Shown here one piece after another: positions 33,898 to 43,600 of a stretch of DNA of 64,000 nucleotides (positions within the stretch are counted from its first letter, which is position 1; each line of letters starts with the position of its first letter). The notes beneath the pieces were generated by a model, which had not been told where the DNA came from, ran no database searches, and worked only from the letters and a program-made list of their open reading frames with translations. Position numbers and translations under genes: made by a program. This DNA comes from Candidatus Cloacimonadota bacterium (lineage in GTDB: Bacteria; Cloacimonadota; Cloacimonadia; Cloacimonadales; JAIOQZ01): contig JAIOQZ010000035.1 of NCBI GenBank assembly GCA_021108395.1, positions 1 through 64,000 on the forward strand. Direction: 5' to 3'.

Positions 33898-35290
33898 GCT
33901 GCTGTTGCCGGGGCTGGCGGGCCTTCTCGTCGCTTCCTGCATGAGCCAGGGCTATTCAACGGCCCACAGCCTCTTTGTGCGGGGACGTTATGCCGCCGCC
34001 ATCGAGCGCTTCGACCACTTCATCGCCACCACCGAAAACGGGGCAAAAGCGACTCAGGCGCAGCTCGAACGCAGCGAAGCCTACTACCACCTCGGGCTTC
34101 GCGCCAACGAGCGTGAACGCTGGAAGCTGGCCGTGAGGTTCTTCTACCTTTCAAATCTGCCCAAGGCCGATGCCGAGCTTGATGACTGCTACTTCACTCT
34201 GGCTCAGATTGCCCTCGAAGAAACAGATTACGAGCAGGCGTTTTATTATTTCAGGCTTGTAACCGACAATCTGCCCGAATCCGAACTGGTGCCTCGCATC
34301 CTGTTCGAACGCATCCGCCTTCATATGGACGAGTTCAACAACGACGCCATGGCCTGGGGCGACTATGTGGAGCTGTATGACAATCATCCAGACAGCCCTT
34401 ACATGCTACAGGCTCAACCATATGCCGACCGCTTTCTCACCGACTTCATCGACCAGGTGGTCAACATGCAGTATGCTGTGGGATACATGGCCGTTATCGA
34501 GCAGCTTAAGCTCCTGGCCGAGTACCCGTCCTCCTACCGCGGTGACATCTTTGTCCACATCGGCGACCTCTACCTGAAACTGGCCGAGCAGCAGGTTACG
34601 AGAGAGGAATACATCGAGGCGGAGCGCAGTTTTCGTGCGGCGGAGAGCTACGACCCCACCCGCGCCGAGCATGTAAGCCTTCGCCTGAACGAGATTGTAT
34701 CGCTGTTCATCGATCGAGGCGATGTCTTGCTGGCCGAGCGTGACATCGACAGCGCCATCGAGCTGTACGAGGAAACGTTCGACATCATCCCCGGCTACGA
34801 ACCGGCCATTTCGGCCATTGTGCAGGCCAGGCTCATGCGTGAAAATATCAACAAGGCAGACAGTCTGTTCCAGCTCGCAGATCGCGCCGTCGAGAACAAA
34901 GAATTTGAGGACGCCCTGCGGCTGTATCGGCAGGCCAACGTATATGATCAGCTCCCCCGTTACCGCGACAAGATATTCCTGGTAACCAACCTCATCAACA
35001 TCGAGCAGGACCCTGTCGGTTTTGCCAAGTCTGTTGTCAGCCAGTATCGCAACGGGCGCATCATTCAGCGCATCAACGCCCTCGAGAACCGCCTCGTGGC
35101 CGAGTATGGCCGCGAGAACATCATCTCCTCGCCCGAGCTGCAGTTCATGCTGTCCGTTGGCGAGGCCAAGTACGAGGTTCGCTACGACATCAGCACCCCC
35201 GACGAGAGCTATTACCTTACATGGCTGGTAAACCTGCGCGACCGATCAATCACGCCACTCAATATAAAAAGCGAAGAGTTGATTCAATGA
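33872..35290 (+). CDS. TPR-like lipoprotein, unknown function
   Basis: A 472-residue lipoprotein with lipobox LVASC (Cys23). The mature part is helical with tetratricopeptide-like pairs, such as AHSLFVRGRYAAAIERFDHFI, YFTLAQIALEETDYEQAFYYFRLV, FVHIGDLYLKLAEQ, AIELYEETFDIIPGYEPA and EFEDALRLYRQA. A beta-rich tail of about 70 residues ends it. The protein probably works as a scaffold on the periplasmic face of the outer membrane. It is the first of three consecutive envelope proteins (33872-36280) wedged between an MBL hydrolase and a helicase. Residues do not identify a known assembly factor. Confidence 0.8.
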   Translation: MNLRTTLFKLLLPGLAGLLVASCMSQGYSTAHSLFVRGRYAAAIERFDHFIATTENGAKATQAQLERSEAYYHLGLRANERERWKLAVRFFYLSNLPKADAELDDCYFTLAQIALEETDYEQAFYYFRLVTDNLPESELVPRILFERIRLHMDEFNNDAMAWGDYVELYDNHPDSPYMLQAQPYADRFLTDFIDQVVNMQYAVGYMAVIEQLKLLAEYPSSYRGDIFVHIGDLYLKLAEQQVTREEYIEAERSFRAAESYDPTRAEHVSLRLNEIVSLFIDRGDVLLAERDIDSAIELYEETFDIIPGYEPAISAIVQARLMRENINKADSLFQLADRAVENKEFEDALRLYRQANVYDQLPRYRDKIFLVTNLINIEQDPVGFAKSVVSQYRNGRIIQRINALENRLVAEYGRENIISSPELQFMLSVGEAKYEVRYDISTPDESYYLTWLVNLRDRSITPLNIKSEELIQ

Positions 35291-35874
35291 GATACACAAC
35301 CTGCATAATACTATTGTCCCTGGCTGCGCTGATGCCATCTCTGGCGGCGCAGACTTTTGACATCGAGGTTTTCAGCGATCCTCAGAAGTATGGCTGGAAC
35401 ACCTTCGAGCAGCGAAGCGAAGCCCAGGCCAGGCTGCTCGAGCGACAGCAACTGTTGCAGGTGTTCCGCATGCAGCGTCTGGATGCCGCCACCAACGTCG
35501 CCAAGAGCGCCATTGCGCCCGGCTGGGGGCATTTTTCCGCCCAGAGCTACACCAAGGGCCAGGTTCTGCTCGGTATCCAGGTAATTCTGCTGGGCAGCAG
35601 CTTCTACTTCTACGACCAGGCAATGGAGAACTACAACCGCTACAAGCAGGCCTCCCAGATCGATCAGATGAACCAGGCCTATAACGATGCTCTCGAACCA
35701 TATCGATTTGCCCAGGCGTTCTTTGGCCTGTTCGCCATTGTCTGGGGCTACACCCTTTTCGACACCTACATGGTCACCGAAGAATATAACGCGGGGCTGT
35801 GGAACGTCATCGTCGAGGAATACAACCGCGGTACGGTGCAATTGACGCCGACCGGCATCTCTGTGAGGTTCTGA
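35287..35874 (+). CDS. Exported DUF5683-like membrane protein
   Basis: A 195-residue protein with an N-terminal signal (MRYTTCIILLSLAALMPSLAAQ). The region about 75-175 has the pattern of DUF5683-type proteins: AIAPGWGHFSAQSYTKGQVLLGIQVILLGSSFYFY, then a polar helix and a second hydrophobic segment (FAQAFFGLFAIVWGYTLFDTY). The C-terminus (VQLTPTGISVRF) ends like an outer-membrane strand. Function unknown. ATG 35287 overlaps the TPR lipoprotein stop codon (ATGA). Confidence 0.75.
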   Translation: MRYTTCIILLSLAALMPSLAAQTFDIEVFSDPQKYGWNTFEQRSEAQARLLERQQLLQVFRMQRLDAATNVAKSAIAPGWGHFSAQSYTKGQVLLGIQVILLGSSFYFYDQAMENYNRYKQASQIDQMNQAYNDALEPYRFAQAFFGLFAIVWGYTLFDTYMVTEEYNAGLWNVIVEEYNRGTVQLTPTGISVRF

Positions 35875-35875
35875 T

Positions 35876-36280
35876 ATGCCGCGCAAACTGTCTCTTCTTC
35901 TGCTGGCGCTAACGCTGCTGGCCGCCTGCACCCTCGAACGCAACAACCCGCTCGATCCCAGGAACAACAGCGAAATCGAGGTTCCCCAGATCGTCACCGG
36001 CATCGAGTTGAAATCTTCGGGCGTCGGCTCGGCTTCCAAATGGGTCGATGTAGTCTGGGACGTCAATGCGAACGCCGAGGGCTACTATCTCTATCGCGCC
36101 CTCAGCTATAACGGCAGCTACCAAAACATCGCCCCCGCCGGTATCCCCAACGCCGAGGCGCCCCTCTATCACGACGTCGATGTTTACAGCGACCACTTTT
36201 ATTACTACAAGTTATCGGCATACAACGAGTTCGGCCTCGAAGGGCCAATCTCGTCACCGGTGGGCATCCGCGTCCCATGA
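35876..36280 (+). CDS. Small lipoprotein with FN3-like fold
   Basis: A 134-residue lipoprotein. The lipobox is LLAAC with Cys18, followed by ERNNPLDPRN, a sequence common just after the lipid anchor in FCB-group lipoproteins. The rest reads as one fibronectin-III-like beta-sandwich (SKWVDVVWDVNANAEGYYLYRAL...FYYYKLSAYNEFGLEGP). It starts 1 base after the DUF5683-like gene and overlaps the helicase ATG. Confidence 0.8.
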   Translation: MPRKLSLLLLALTLLAACTLERNNPLDPRNNSEIEVPQIVTGIELKSSGVGSASKWVDVVWDVNANAEGYYLYRALSYNGSYQNIAPAGIPNAEAPLYHDVDVYSDHFYYYKLSAYNEFGLEGPISSPVGIRVP

Positions 36281-38490
36281 TTCGCTGGGAGGAGCTCAAT
36301 CCCCAGCAGCGTGAGGTCGTGCGGCACACCGAGGGCCCCGTGCTGGCGCTGGCCGGCGCCGGCAGCGGCAAAACCCGCTCGATTATCTATCGCGCCGCCT
36401 ACCTGTTGAACGAAAAGCGGGTCGAGCCGCAGCGCCTGCTCATCGTCACCTTCACCAACAAAGCCGCCCGCGAACTGCGTTCGCGCCTGCGACATAGCTT
36501 CGGGCTGGATACTCACAGCATGTGGGTGGGCACCTTTCACGGCGTCTGTAGCCGCATCCTGCGTGCGGAGTCCCGTCATACCGGCTTCGAGAGCAACTTT
36601 GTCATCTATGACCAAGACGACCAGCGCGCCCTGCTGAAGAAAGTGTTCAAAGAGCTGGATATAGACACGGAACGCTTCCAGTTGGGGGCGGCGCACCAGA
36701 TTATCAGCCAGCAGAAGAGCACGCTCATCCGCCCCGCAGACTTTTTCGAGTTCCAGAAGCACACCGCCGCCACCGATACAATGGCGCAGGTATATGATCT
36801 GTACCAGAAGAAGCTGCGCCAGAACAACGCGATGGATTTTGACGACCTGCTGATGCACACCGCCTTTCTGCTGCACGACAACGAAGACGTACGCCAGTGG
36901 TATGCCGGGCAGTTCCGCTATGTGATGATCGACGAGTATCAGGACACCAACTACGCGCAGTTCAAGATAGTGCACCTGCTGGCCGCCGAACATCGGAACC
37001 TCTGCGTTGTGGGCGACGACGACCAGGCCATCTACAGTTGGCGCGGCGCGACCATAAAGAATATCCTCAACTTTCACAAGGACTACAAGGGCGTCGCCGT
37101 TTACCGGCTCGAGGAAAACTACCGCTCGACCGGGCATATTCTCAATCTGGCGCACAGCCTCATCACCCACAACAGTGGCCGCCACGACAAGAAGCTGTGG
37201 ACCAACCTCGGCGATGGCGAAATGCCTCGGCTCGATGTATTCGAGCGTGAGCGCGACGAAGCGCGGGCCGTGGCCGACGCCATTGGCGAACTACAGTTCA
37301 CCGCCAGCCTCGACGAGATCGTGGTGCTCTATCGCACCAACGCGCAGTCACGCACGCTGGAAGCCGAGATGGTGAAGCGCGGGGTTCCCTATGCAGTTGT
37401 GGGTGGCGTCAACTTCTTCCGTCGGCGTGAGGTGAAGGACGCCATCGCCTACCTGCGAGTGCTGGTGAACCCTGACGACAGCGAGAGCCTGCTGCGCATC
37501 ATCAACGTGCCCAGCCGCAAGATTGGCGCCACAACCATAGGCCGCCTGCTCGACTTCGCGCTACGGCAGAGCGTGAACCTTTACCGCGCCGTCATGCGCA
37601 GCGAGGAGAACGAGGCGCTGGGCAAGGCCGCCGCCAAGTCGGTGGGCGCCTTTGCCGACGACATGAACCGCTGGAACGATATGGCGGCCAACACGCCCGT
37701 GCCGCAGCTTCTGATGACACTGCTGGACGAGAGCGGCCTGCTGGGACGTTTTGAAAAGTCTGTTGACCCGCAGGACGAAGCCCGCGCCGAGAACCTGCGC
37801 GAACTCATCAACGCCGCCGCCGAGTTCGACGAGCAGCATCACGAATCCACCGGCAACCACGCCCTGGTGCGCGACTGGCTGCAAGACATCGCCCTGCTCA
37901 CCGACCTCGACACGGTTGACGAAAACAAACCCACCGTCAAGCTGATGACGATGCACAACGCCAAGGGCCTCGAGTTCGACCATGTGTTCGTTGTCGGCCT
38001 CAGCGACGGCCTGGTGCCTCACCGGCTCAACAGCGAGGAAACGGACAAGCTGGAAGAGGAACGCCGCCTGCTCTATGTGGCCATGACACGAGCATGTCGC
38101 CAACTGCGCCTGAGCTACAGCCACTGGCGACGGGACCGAGACACCATCGTTCACACCGACCCCAGCCGCTTCATCGCCGAGTTCGATTCGCGCTACATCG
38201 AGATGGACCAAGCTGCACGCTACACGGCGGGCGAAGTCGGGCGCGGCGCTTCCGGCGCTTTTGCCGCAGGCTACAGGAAGCATAGAGGGCGCAAGCAGGC
38301 GCTGCGCGGGGATGTGACGCTCGAATCGCATAAGCGCTGGCGCATCGGGGCGAGGGTGCGGCACAAGTCCTTTGGCGAGGGCGTGGTCTTGAATGTGGAC
38401 GGCGACGGCCTCGATGCCAGGCTCACTGTTTCTTTCAGCGGCGGGCAGATGAAACGCATTGTCGGGTCGTTCGTTAAACTTGTGACTTGA
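36277..38490 (+). CDS. UvrD/PcrA-type superfamily 1 DNA helicase
   Basis: A 737-residue 3'-5' helicase used in repair and replication restart. The motif series is complete: Q-motif LNPQQREVV, Walker A GAGSGKT (27-33), TFTNKAARELRSR, DEYQDTN (about 218-224), VGDDDQAIYSWRGA, LEENYRS, VVLYRTNAQSR, TMHNAKGLEFDHVFVVG and VAMTRACRQLRLSY. The C-terminal 60 residues (RWRIGARVRHKSFGEGVVLNVDGDG...) form the Tudor-like tail seen in PcrA and UvrD, which binds RNA polymerase in relatives. Distinguishing pcrA from uvrD is not possible here. Confidence 0.94.
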   Translation: MIRWEELNPQQREVVRHTEGPVLALAGAGSGKTRSIIYRAAYLLNEKRVEPQRLLIVTFTNKAARELRSRLRHSFGLDTHSMWVGTFHGVCSRILRAESRHTGFESNFVIYDQDDQRALLKKVFKELDIDTERFQLGAAHQIISQQKSTLIRPADFFEFQKHTAATDTMAQVYDLYQKKLRQNNAMDFDDLLMHTAFLLHDNEDVRQWYAGQFRYVMIDEYQDTNYAQFKIVHLLAAEHRNLCVVGDDDQAIYSWRGATIKNILNFHKDYKGVAVYRLEENYRSTGHILNLAHSLITHNSGRHDKKLWTNLGDGEMPRLDVFERERDEARAVADAIGELQFTASLDEIVVLYRTNAQSRTLEAEMVKRGVPYAVVGGVNFFRRREVKDAIAYLRVLVNPDDSESLLRIINVPSRKIGATTIGRLLDFALRQSVNLYRAVMRSEENEALGKAAAKSVGAFADDMNRWNDMAANTPVPQLLMTLLDESGLLGRFEKSVDPQDEARAENLRELINAAAEFDEQHHESTGNHALVRDWLQDIALLTDLDTVDENKPTVKLMTMHNAKGLEFDHVFVVGLSDGLVPHRLNSEETDKLEEERRLLYVAMTRACRQLRLSYSHWRRDRDTIVHTDPSRFIAEFDSRYIEMDQAARYTAGEVGRGASGAFAAGYRKHRGRKQALRGDVTLESHKRWRIGARVRHKSFGEGVVLNVDGDGLDARLTVSFSGGQMKRIVGSFVKLVT

Positions 38491-38513
38491 CAGCCAGATA
38501 CCGGAGAGTGACC

Positions 38514-39473
38514 ATGAACAACATGAAACTGACCATACTATGCACGCTGATGCTACTGCTTGCGCTTACGCCCCTGACGGCAACCAAATACGCCGGTGAG
38601 ATTTTCCGCATGGGCGCCGGCGTGCGCAACTATGCCCTGGGCGGCTGCGGCGTCGCCGACGCTCAAACCGTCGCCCCGGCATACTGGAACCCGGCGTTGC
38701 TGCTGCACAATCCTACTATGCGCTTCGAGCTGATGCACGCCGAGGAATACGCCGGCGAGCTTGCCTATGACGTGGCCGCGGCCACCTTTGGCGAGGCATA
38801 CCCTATGAGCGTGGCGCTGGCGCGCATCGGTATGGAAGATAATCCGCTGACGCAGGTTGCAGACCCAAGCCTGCCATCGTCAAACGAAAACCGTCCCTAC
38901 GCCTACAAATGGGTAACCAACGCCGACTATGTGCTGTGGCTCGGTTTTGCCCGACAACTCGGTGGCTGGACGCTGGGCGTAAGCCCCAAGCTCGCCTGGC
39001 GCAAGCTGGCCGAGGAAACCGCCTTCGGGTTCGGCGCCGACATCGGGGCGCTGTTCGAGCCAAAGCCGGACTGGTTGGTTGGCCTTCGCGTGCGTGATGT
39101 CTTCACCACGCAAATCTTCTGGAGCGGCGACGGCAGCCGCGAATCAGTTAACCCCGGTCTCGACATCGAGTCGAACCTGCCATTTACGGTTCCGCTGCTG
39201 AAGCGTCCGGCGCGGCTGTTCACAGCCATCGAGACCTACAGCGAAGGCCGCGAGGAAGCGGCAACCAACCACCTCGGGCCAATTAGCTTCGACTATCACG
39301 TCGGACTGGCTGTCGAGGCGCATCGAAATGTGGACGTGCTGGCCGGCTGGGATGTGAACCACCCCACCGCAGGCCTCAGCCTTAAAATTGACGGCTGGCG
39401 ATTGCACTACGCCTTCGAGCATCATGCCGCGCTCGACAACTCCCACCGGATCGCAGCCGGATACACCTTCTGA
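38514..39473 (+). CDS. Second PorV/PorQ-like outer-membrane protein
   Basis: A 319-residue exported barrel protein with signal peptide MNNMKLTILCTLMLLLALTPLTA. The signature FRMGAGVRNYALGGCGVADA...PAYWNPALLL is that of the PorV/PorQ superfamily, followed by alternating strands and a terminal aromatic strand (HRIAAGYTF). ATG 38514 is chosen because GGAGAGTG precedes it and the signal peptide fits. It shares little obvious sequence beyond the signature with the copy at 8263-9213. The last base of its stop codon is the first base of dxr. Confidence 0.8.
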   Translation: MNNMKLTILCTLMLLLALTPLTATKYAGEIFRMGAGVRNYALGGCGVADAQTVAPAYWNPALLLHNPTMRFELMHAEEYAGELAYDVAAATFGEAYPMSVALARIGMEDNPLTQVADPSLPSSNENRPYAYKWVTNADYVLWLGFARQLGGWTLGVSPKLAWRKLAEETAFGFGADIGALFEPKPDWLVGLRVRDVFTTQIFWSGDGSRESVNPGLDIESNLPFTVPLLKRPARLFTAIETYSEGREEAATNHLGPISFDYHVGLAVEAHRNVDVLAGWDVNHPTAGLSLKIDGWRLHYAFEHHAALDNSHRIAAGYTF

Positions 39474-40591
39474 TGGTCGCCCCCAGGCGCATCGCCATTC
39501 TCGGCGTCACCGGCAGCATCGGCCAGTCAGCCATCGAGGTCATGCGGGCGCACCCAGACCGCTTTCAGGTCGTGCTGGCCTCCGCCCACACCGGCAGCGA
39601 CGCCCTCGAAGCGCTTCGTAGCGAGATGCACATCCCACACACCGTCATCACCTCCGCCGACGACGGCAAAAAACGCCTGCTGGGCCTGGTGCGCTCGCTC
39701 GACTACGACATTCTGCTGAACGCTGTGGCCGGTTCCGCCGGCCTCGAATACACCTTCGCCGCTATCGAATGCGGCCGTGACGTTGCCCTGGCCAACAAGG
39801 AATCGCTGGTGCTGGCGGGTCATCTCGTCGCCCCGCTGCAACGGCAGACAGGCGCCAGCCTGCTGCCGGTTGACAGCGAACACAGCGCCATAATGCAGGC
39901 GCTGGGCAACACCCCCGCTGACCAGGTGCGCAGGCTCATTCTCACCGCCTCTGGCGGCCCGTTCCGTGAATTGCCGTTCAATGACTTTGAGGGTATAACC
40001 GTGGCGCAGACATTGGCTCACCCCACCTGGGACATGGGCGCGAAAATCACGGTTGACTCGGCCACGATGATGAACAAAGCACTCGAGGTAATCGAGGCGC
40101 ACTGGCTGTTCGGCGTGGGGTTTGACCGCATCGACGCGGTGATTCATCCGCAGTCGGTGGTGCATTCGGTGGTGGAAACGGTCGATGGCTCGATGCTGGC
40201 GCAGATGGGCGTTCCTTCGATGCGGCTCCCCATTCTCTATGCGCTGGGCTGGCCGCACAGAGTGCCCTCGACGGCGGTGCAGACCTCGCTGCTCGACCTC
40301 CCCCCGCTCACCTTCGCCCCGCTCGAACGTGACCGCTATCCGCTCTTCTTCACCGCCATCGAGGCCGGACGCCAGGGCGGGCTGCTGCCCACAGTGGCCA
40401 ATGCCGCCAACGAAGCGGCCATCCGCCTCTTCCTCGACGGACGCATCCGCTTCATCGACATCGCCCGCCTGGTGGAAGTGGTCTTGCGCCGCAGCGACAA
40501 CGAGCCGCAGCCTTCGCTCGAAATGATTGTGGATACGAATAAGGAAGTGTTTGCGCGGGTGATGGCCGACTACGCGCTATTGCTCGCTTAA
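39473..40591 (+). CDS. dxr: 1-deoxy-D-xylulose-5-phosphate reductoisomerase
   Basis: A 372-residue enzyme of the non-mevalonate isoprenoid pathway, turning DXP into MEP with NADPH and a divalent metal. Seen are the NADPH loop GVTGSIGQSA (11-20), the ANKESLVLAG block, the metal and substrate residues in PVDSEHSAIMQAL, the flexible loop LTASGGPFRE, HPTWDMGAKITVDSATMMNKALEVIEAHWLF, and IHPQSVVHSVVE. It ends the plus-strand operon, convergent with sprA; the 34 bases between the two stop codons hold no clear terminator. Isoprenoid supply would support the undecaprenyl-linked transferase in the same operon. Confidence 0.96.
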   Translation: MVAPRRIAILGVTGSIGQSAIEVMRAHPDRFQVVLASAHTGSDALEALRSEMHIPHTVITSADDGKKRLLGLVRSLDYDILLNAVAGSAGLEYTFAAIECGRDVALANKESLVLAGHLVAPLQRQTGASLLPVDSEHSAIMQALGNTPADQVRRLILTASGGPFRELPFNDFEGITVAQTLAHPTWDMGAKITVDSATMMNKALEVIEAHWLFGVGFDRIDAVIHPQSVVHSVVETVDGSMLAQMGVPSMRLPILYALGWPHRVPSTAVQTSLLDLPPLTFAPLERDRYPLFFTAIEAGRQGGLLPTVANAANEAAIRLFLDGRIRFIDIARLVEVVLRRSDNEPQPSLEMIVDTNKEVFARVMADYALLLA

Positions 40592-40625
40592 AGATACAAC
40601 TGCCTCTCGCCTTCACCACCCCCGC

Positions 40626-43600
40626 TTAGAACAGAATCTGCACCCACACGCTGAGGCCGAACGTCTTGATCTTCATGTCCCTCTTCAGGTCGTGCGTCCA
40701 GTCGTAGGTGACGGTTGAGCCACCCTCGATATTGCGATGGAAGTTGTAGGCCCCGCCCAGCCGGAACTTGTAGGACTTGTTGTTGAGATCGGTCTGTTGA
40801 GTAGCGCCGGTGTCGCTGGTGGTTTGTTTTCGTTCGTAGGTAACGTCGAACGTGGTGGTGAATTCGTTCTTGAATATCCACCGCTTGAAGAACGGCAGCT
40901 TGATGCCCTGGGCCGCGCTGAGCCGGTGCACCAGGTGAACGTTGATTCGCTGTTCATTGGAGACACGGATGCGGTCGGTTTCGAGGTGTGTGATATTGCG
41001 GGTAGTGTTCAAGCTGTATGAAGCGCTCGTGACGAGGTCGATTACCCAATTGCCCGTCCAGCTCAAGAGAGGGTTGAACGCGTTGGTGATGTTCGTTGTC
41101 TGCGGTTTATCCCAATTCATCACACCCGATTCCTTGCGCGTGAGCACATAGGCGCTGGAAAACGAAGAATTGGAAAGATAGTCGCTCAACCCTATCATGT
41201 TCTCGAATTGCCCCAGAGTGGCCGTTACGTTGGGAAACACCTGCGTGATTTCCTGCTTTGTCGAGTTGGAGTAATGCCGTGTGATGGTGTATGAATAATT
41301 CCAGCGGGTGGACAAATTGTCGAATATCGGCAAGCTGGTGGAAGCGGAAAAGGTGTCGTCGTTATTCTTCTGAACGATGTCTTCACCATCCAGCACATGT
41401 GGAATGCTGATCTGGTAGAGAAGCTCCGGTGAATCCTCGCGCTCGTCAAAGTTTGTGCCATATGTGTTCGTCCATGAGAACTGGATGTTGTCGAGCCGCG
41501 CAACGTATTGCAGCATCTTCACCAGCGGGTTGAAGCCGCTCTCTTCGGCAACCTCCGGTTCCTGTTCGCCTTCGCCATCCACCGGCTTCTCATCGCCTTC
41601 TTCAAGAGGCTTCGGCTTCTCCTGAGGGTCTCGCTCATCGCCGATGTTCTCGTCCTCGGGCAGCGCCGGCAAGAATGGCGGTGGCTGTTCGTCTCCTGGA
41701 AGCGGTTCGTCCGGGGAGTCTTCCGGTGGCTCGCCACGCCCGCCCTTCATCCCATCATCAACAGGATCAAACGGGTGGTCGTCGCCTTCTTCTATCCCTC
41801 TTTCCGGGGGGATGTATCGAGATGGAGACTCTGTACTGCGCATGTTGACGGCCTCGCCCCCGAAAAGAGCGATCAGGCTGTTGAGCATGTCGCGGTTCTT
41901 CAGGGTGATGTCAACGTCGAACATGCGGGAAACATCGCCGGTGTATTTGAATTCCGATTCCTTCAGGCCGGTATCGGGATTGTTCAACACCGTTTCCGTC
42001 TGCCTTTCGTTATACTTCACGTTCAGGGCGACACCCCAGGCGAGCACGGATTCGAAATGAGCGGGGTCGTAGCGAATATCGAAGTCCTGTCGCCGGTTCT
42101 TTTCGCGTCCGATATTCACGTTCTTCCAATAGTTTTTCCACAGCAGGTTGCGGTTTGTGGTCAGGGTGAATGTCGAGCGCAGGTCGCTGAGCATATCGAA
42201 AGTGATTGTGTTGGAGGTGTCGAGAGTGCGCGTGTTGACGGTTTGGCTCACCGGCACCCATTCATATTCACCGGAGGTCTGTTTCTCCGTGCGCCATCGC
42301 CGGGGAAAGCTGGCTTTGAAGGTGTAGGAATTGCGGAAAGATTGTGGTATGAAATATATCTTATAGTCGCCCCACAGGCTCAGGCCAACCTTCTCTCTGG
42401 GAATATCGAGGTTGTAGGTGAATTTCTCGGTGTATGCCAGTGTTGTGTCACGCTGGGTGGGACCTGTGGTATAAGTCTGGGAGATGTCGCCGTTGAGCGT
42501 GGTGTTCTTCACTGTGTAGGCCAGCAGCCAGTTTGACGGCATACGGTTCTGGCTGATGCCGATGGAAGCGGAGCGACGCTCTGTACGGGCTGTCTGTTCT
42601 TCCTGCTCTTCCGGGCTGAGATCGGCGACCAGCATGTCCGAGCTGGCTTTGTATCTCGGTTTCCTCTCGACCTGCGAATAGGTCAGCGACAGCGGGATAC
42701 TCAGTCCCCATTCGGCGGGGAAGAATTTGTGCATGCTGTAGCGGTTGCTCATCGACAGATCGATCTTCTCTTCCTGGGATGTATTGGTGTTTCCACGCCC
42801 TCGACTGGTGATAGTGTAGAAGTTGGGTGTCTGCCAGGAGAGGGTGGCGGTGAATGAGATGAAATCGGCAAAATTGGCGGTGAACGATGTGCGCGCCGCA
42901 TAACCGAGGTCATCGAACGGCTCGGCCACACGAATATCGTTGAAGTAGATACGGCCGGAAAACGGCTCGCTTTCATCTGGAATTCGCACACCCAGCGACA
43001 TCTCGCGGATGTTCGAGAGAGTGGGATTGCGAACGCGGCGATAGGTGATGTTATCAACAGTGTCGGCAACGACTGCGTACACGTCGTCGTTGATAACCTT
43101 GAGCCGTGTCAGCTCGGTGAAGTCTATCTCGAAGTCGTACCACAGACTGCGGGGCATCTTGCTGCTGCCAGGGCTGGCGTTCATGTCGTATGAATATGGC
43201 TCGAGTTTGATGCTAACCTCATAGAAGTTCAGCGAGTCGGCGCCCAGGCGCAGCAGCAGCTCCAGCGAGTCTGGGTAGATTACGTCCTGTAGCAGTTCGG
43301 GATATACGAAAAACCGCACCTTGCCGTAGGTCAACAGATTATATGAATCCCGGAACTTCTGGCGCACCATGCCGTAGTGGCCCGGATACAGGTTGGTGTA
43401 ATCGACCACGAGCGACTGCTCCAACGTCTCGATGCCCTCTTCCTTGTCGGTCGTTTCCGGCGGCGCGGTGTAGTGGGGATTTTCGATGTTGTCGGTAATC
43501 CCCTCCTGAATGCTCTCGTTGTTCGAGTCCAGCACAATCTCGGACACATCGAGGTCAGTGATAAAATCGCCCACTTCGCGGATCGGCTGGCTTTCCCATT

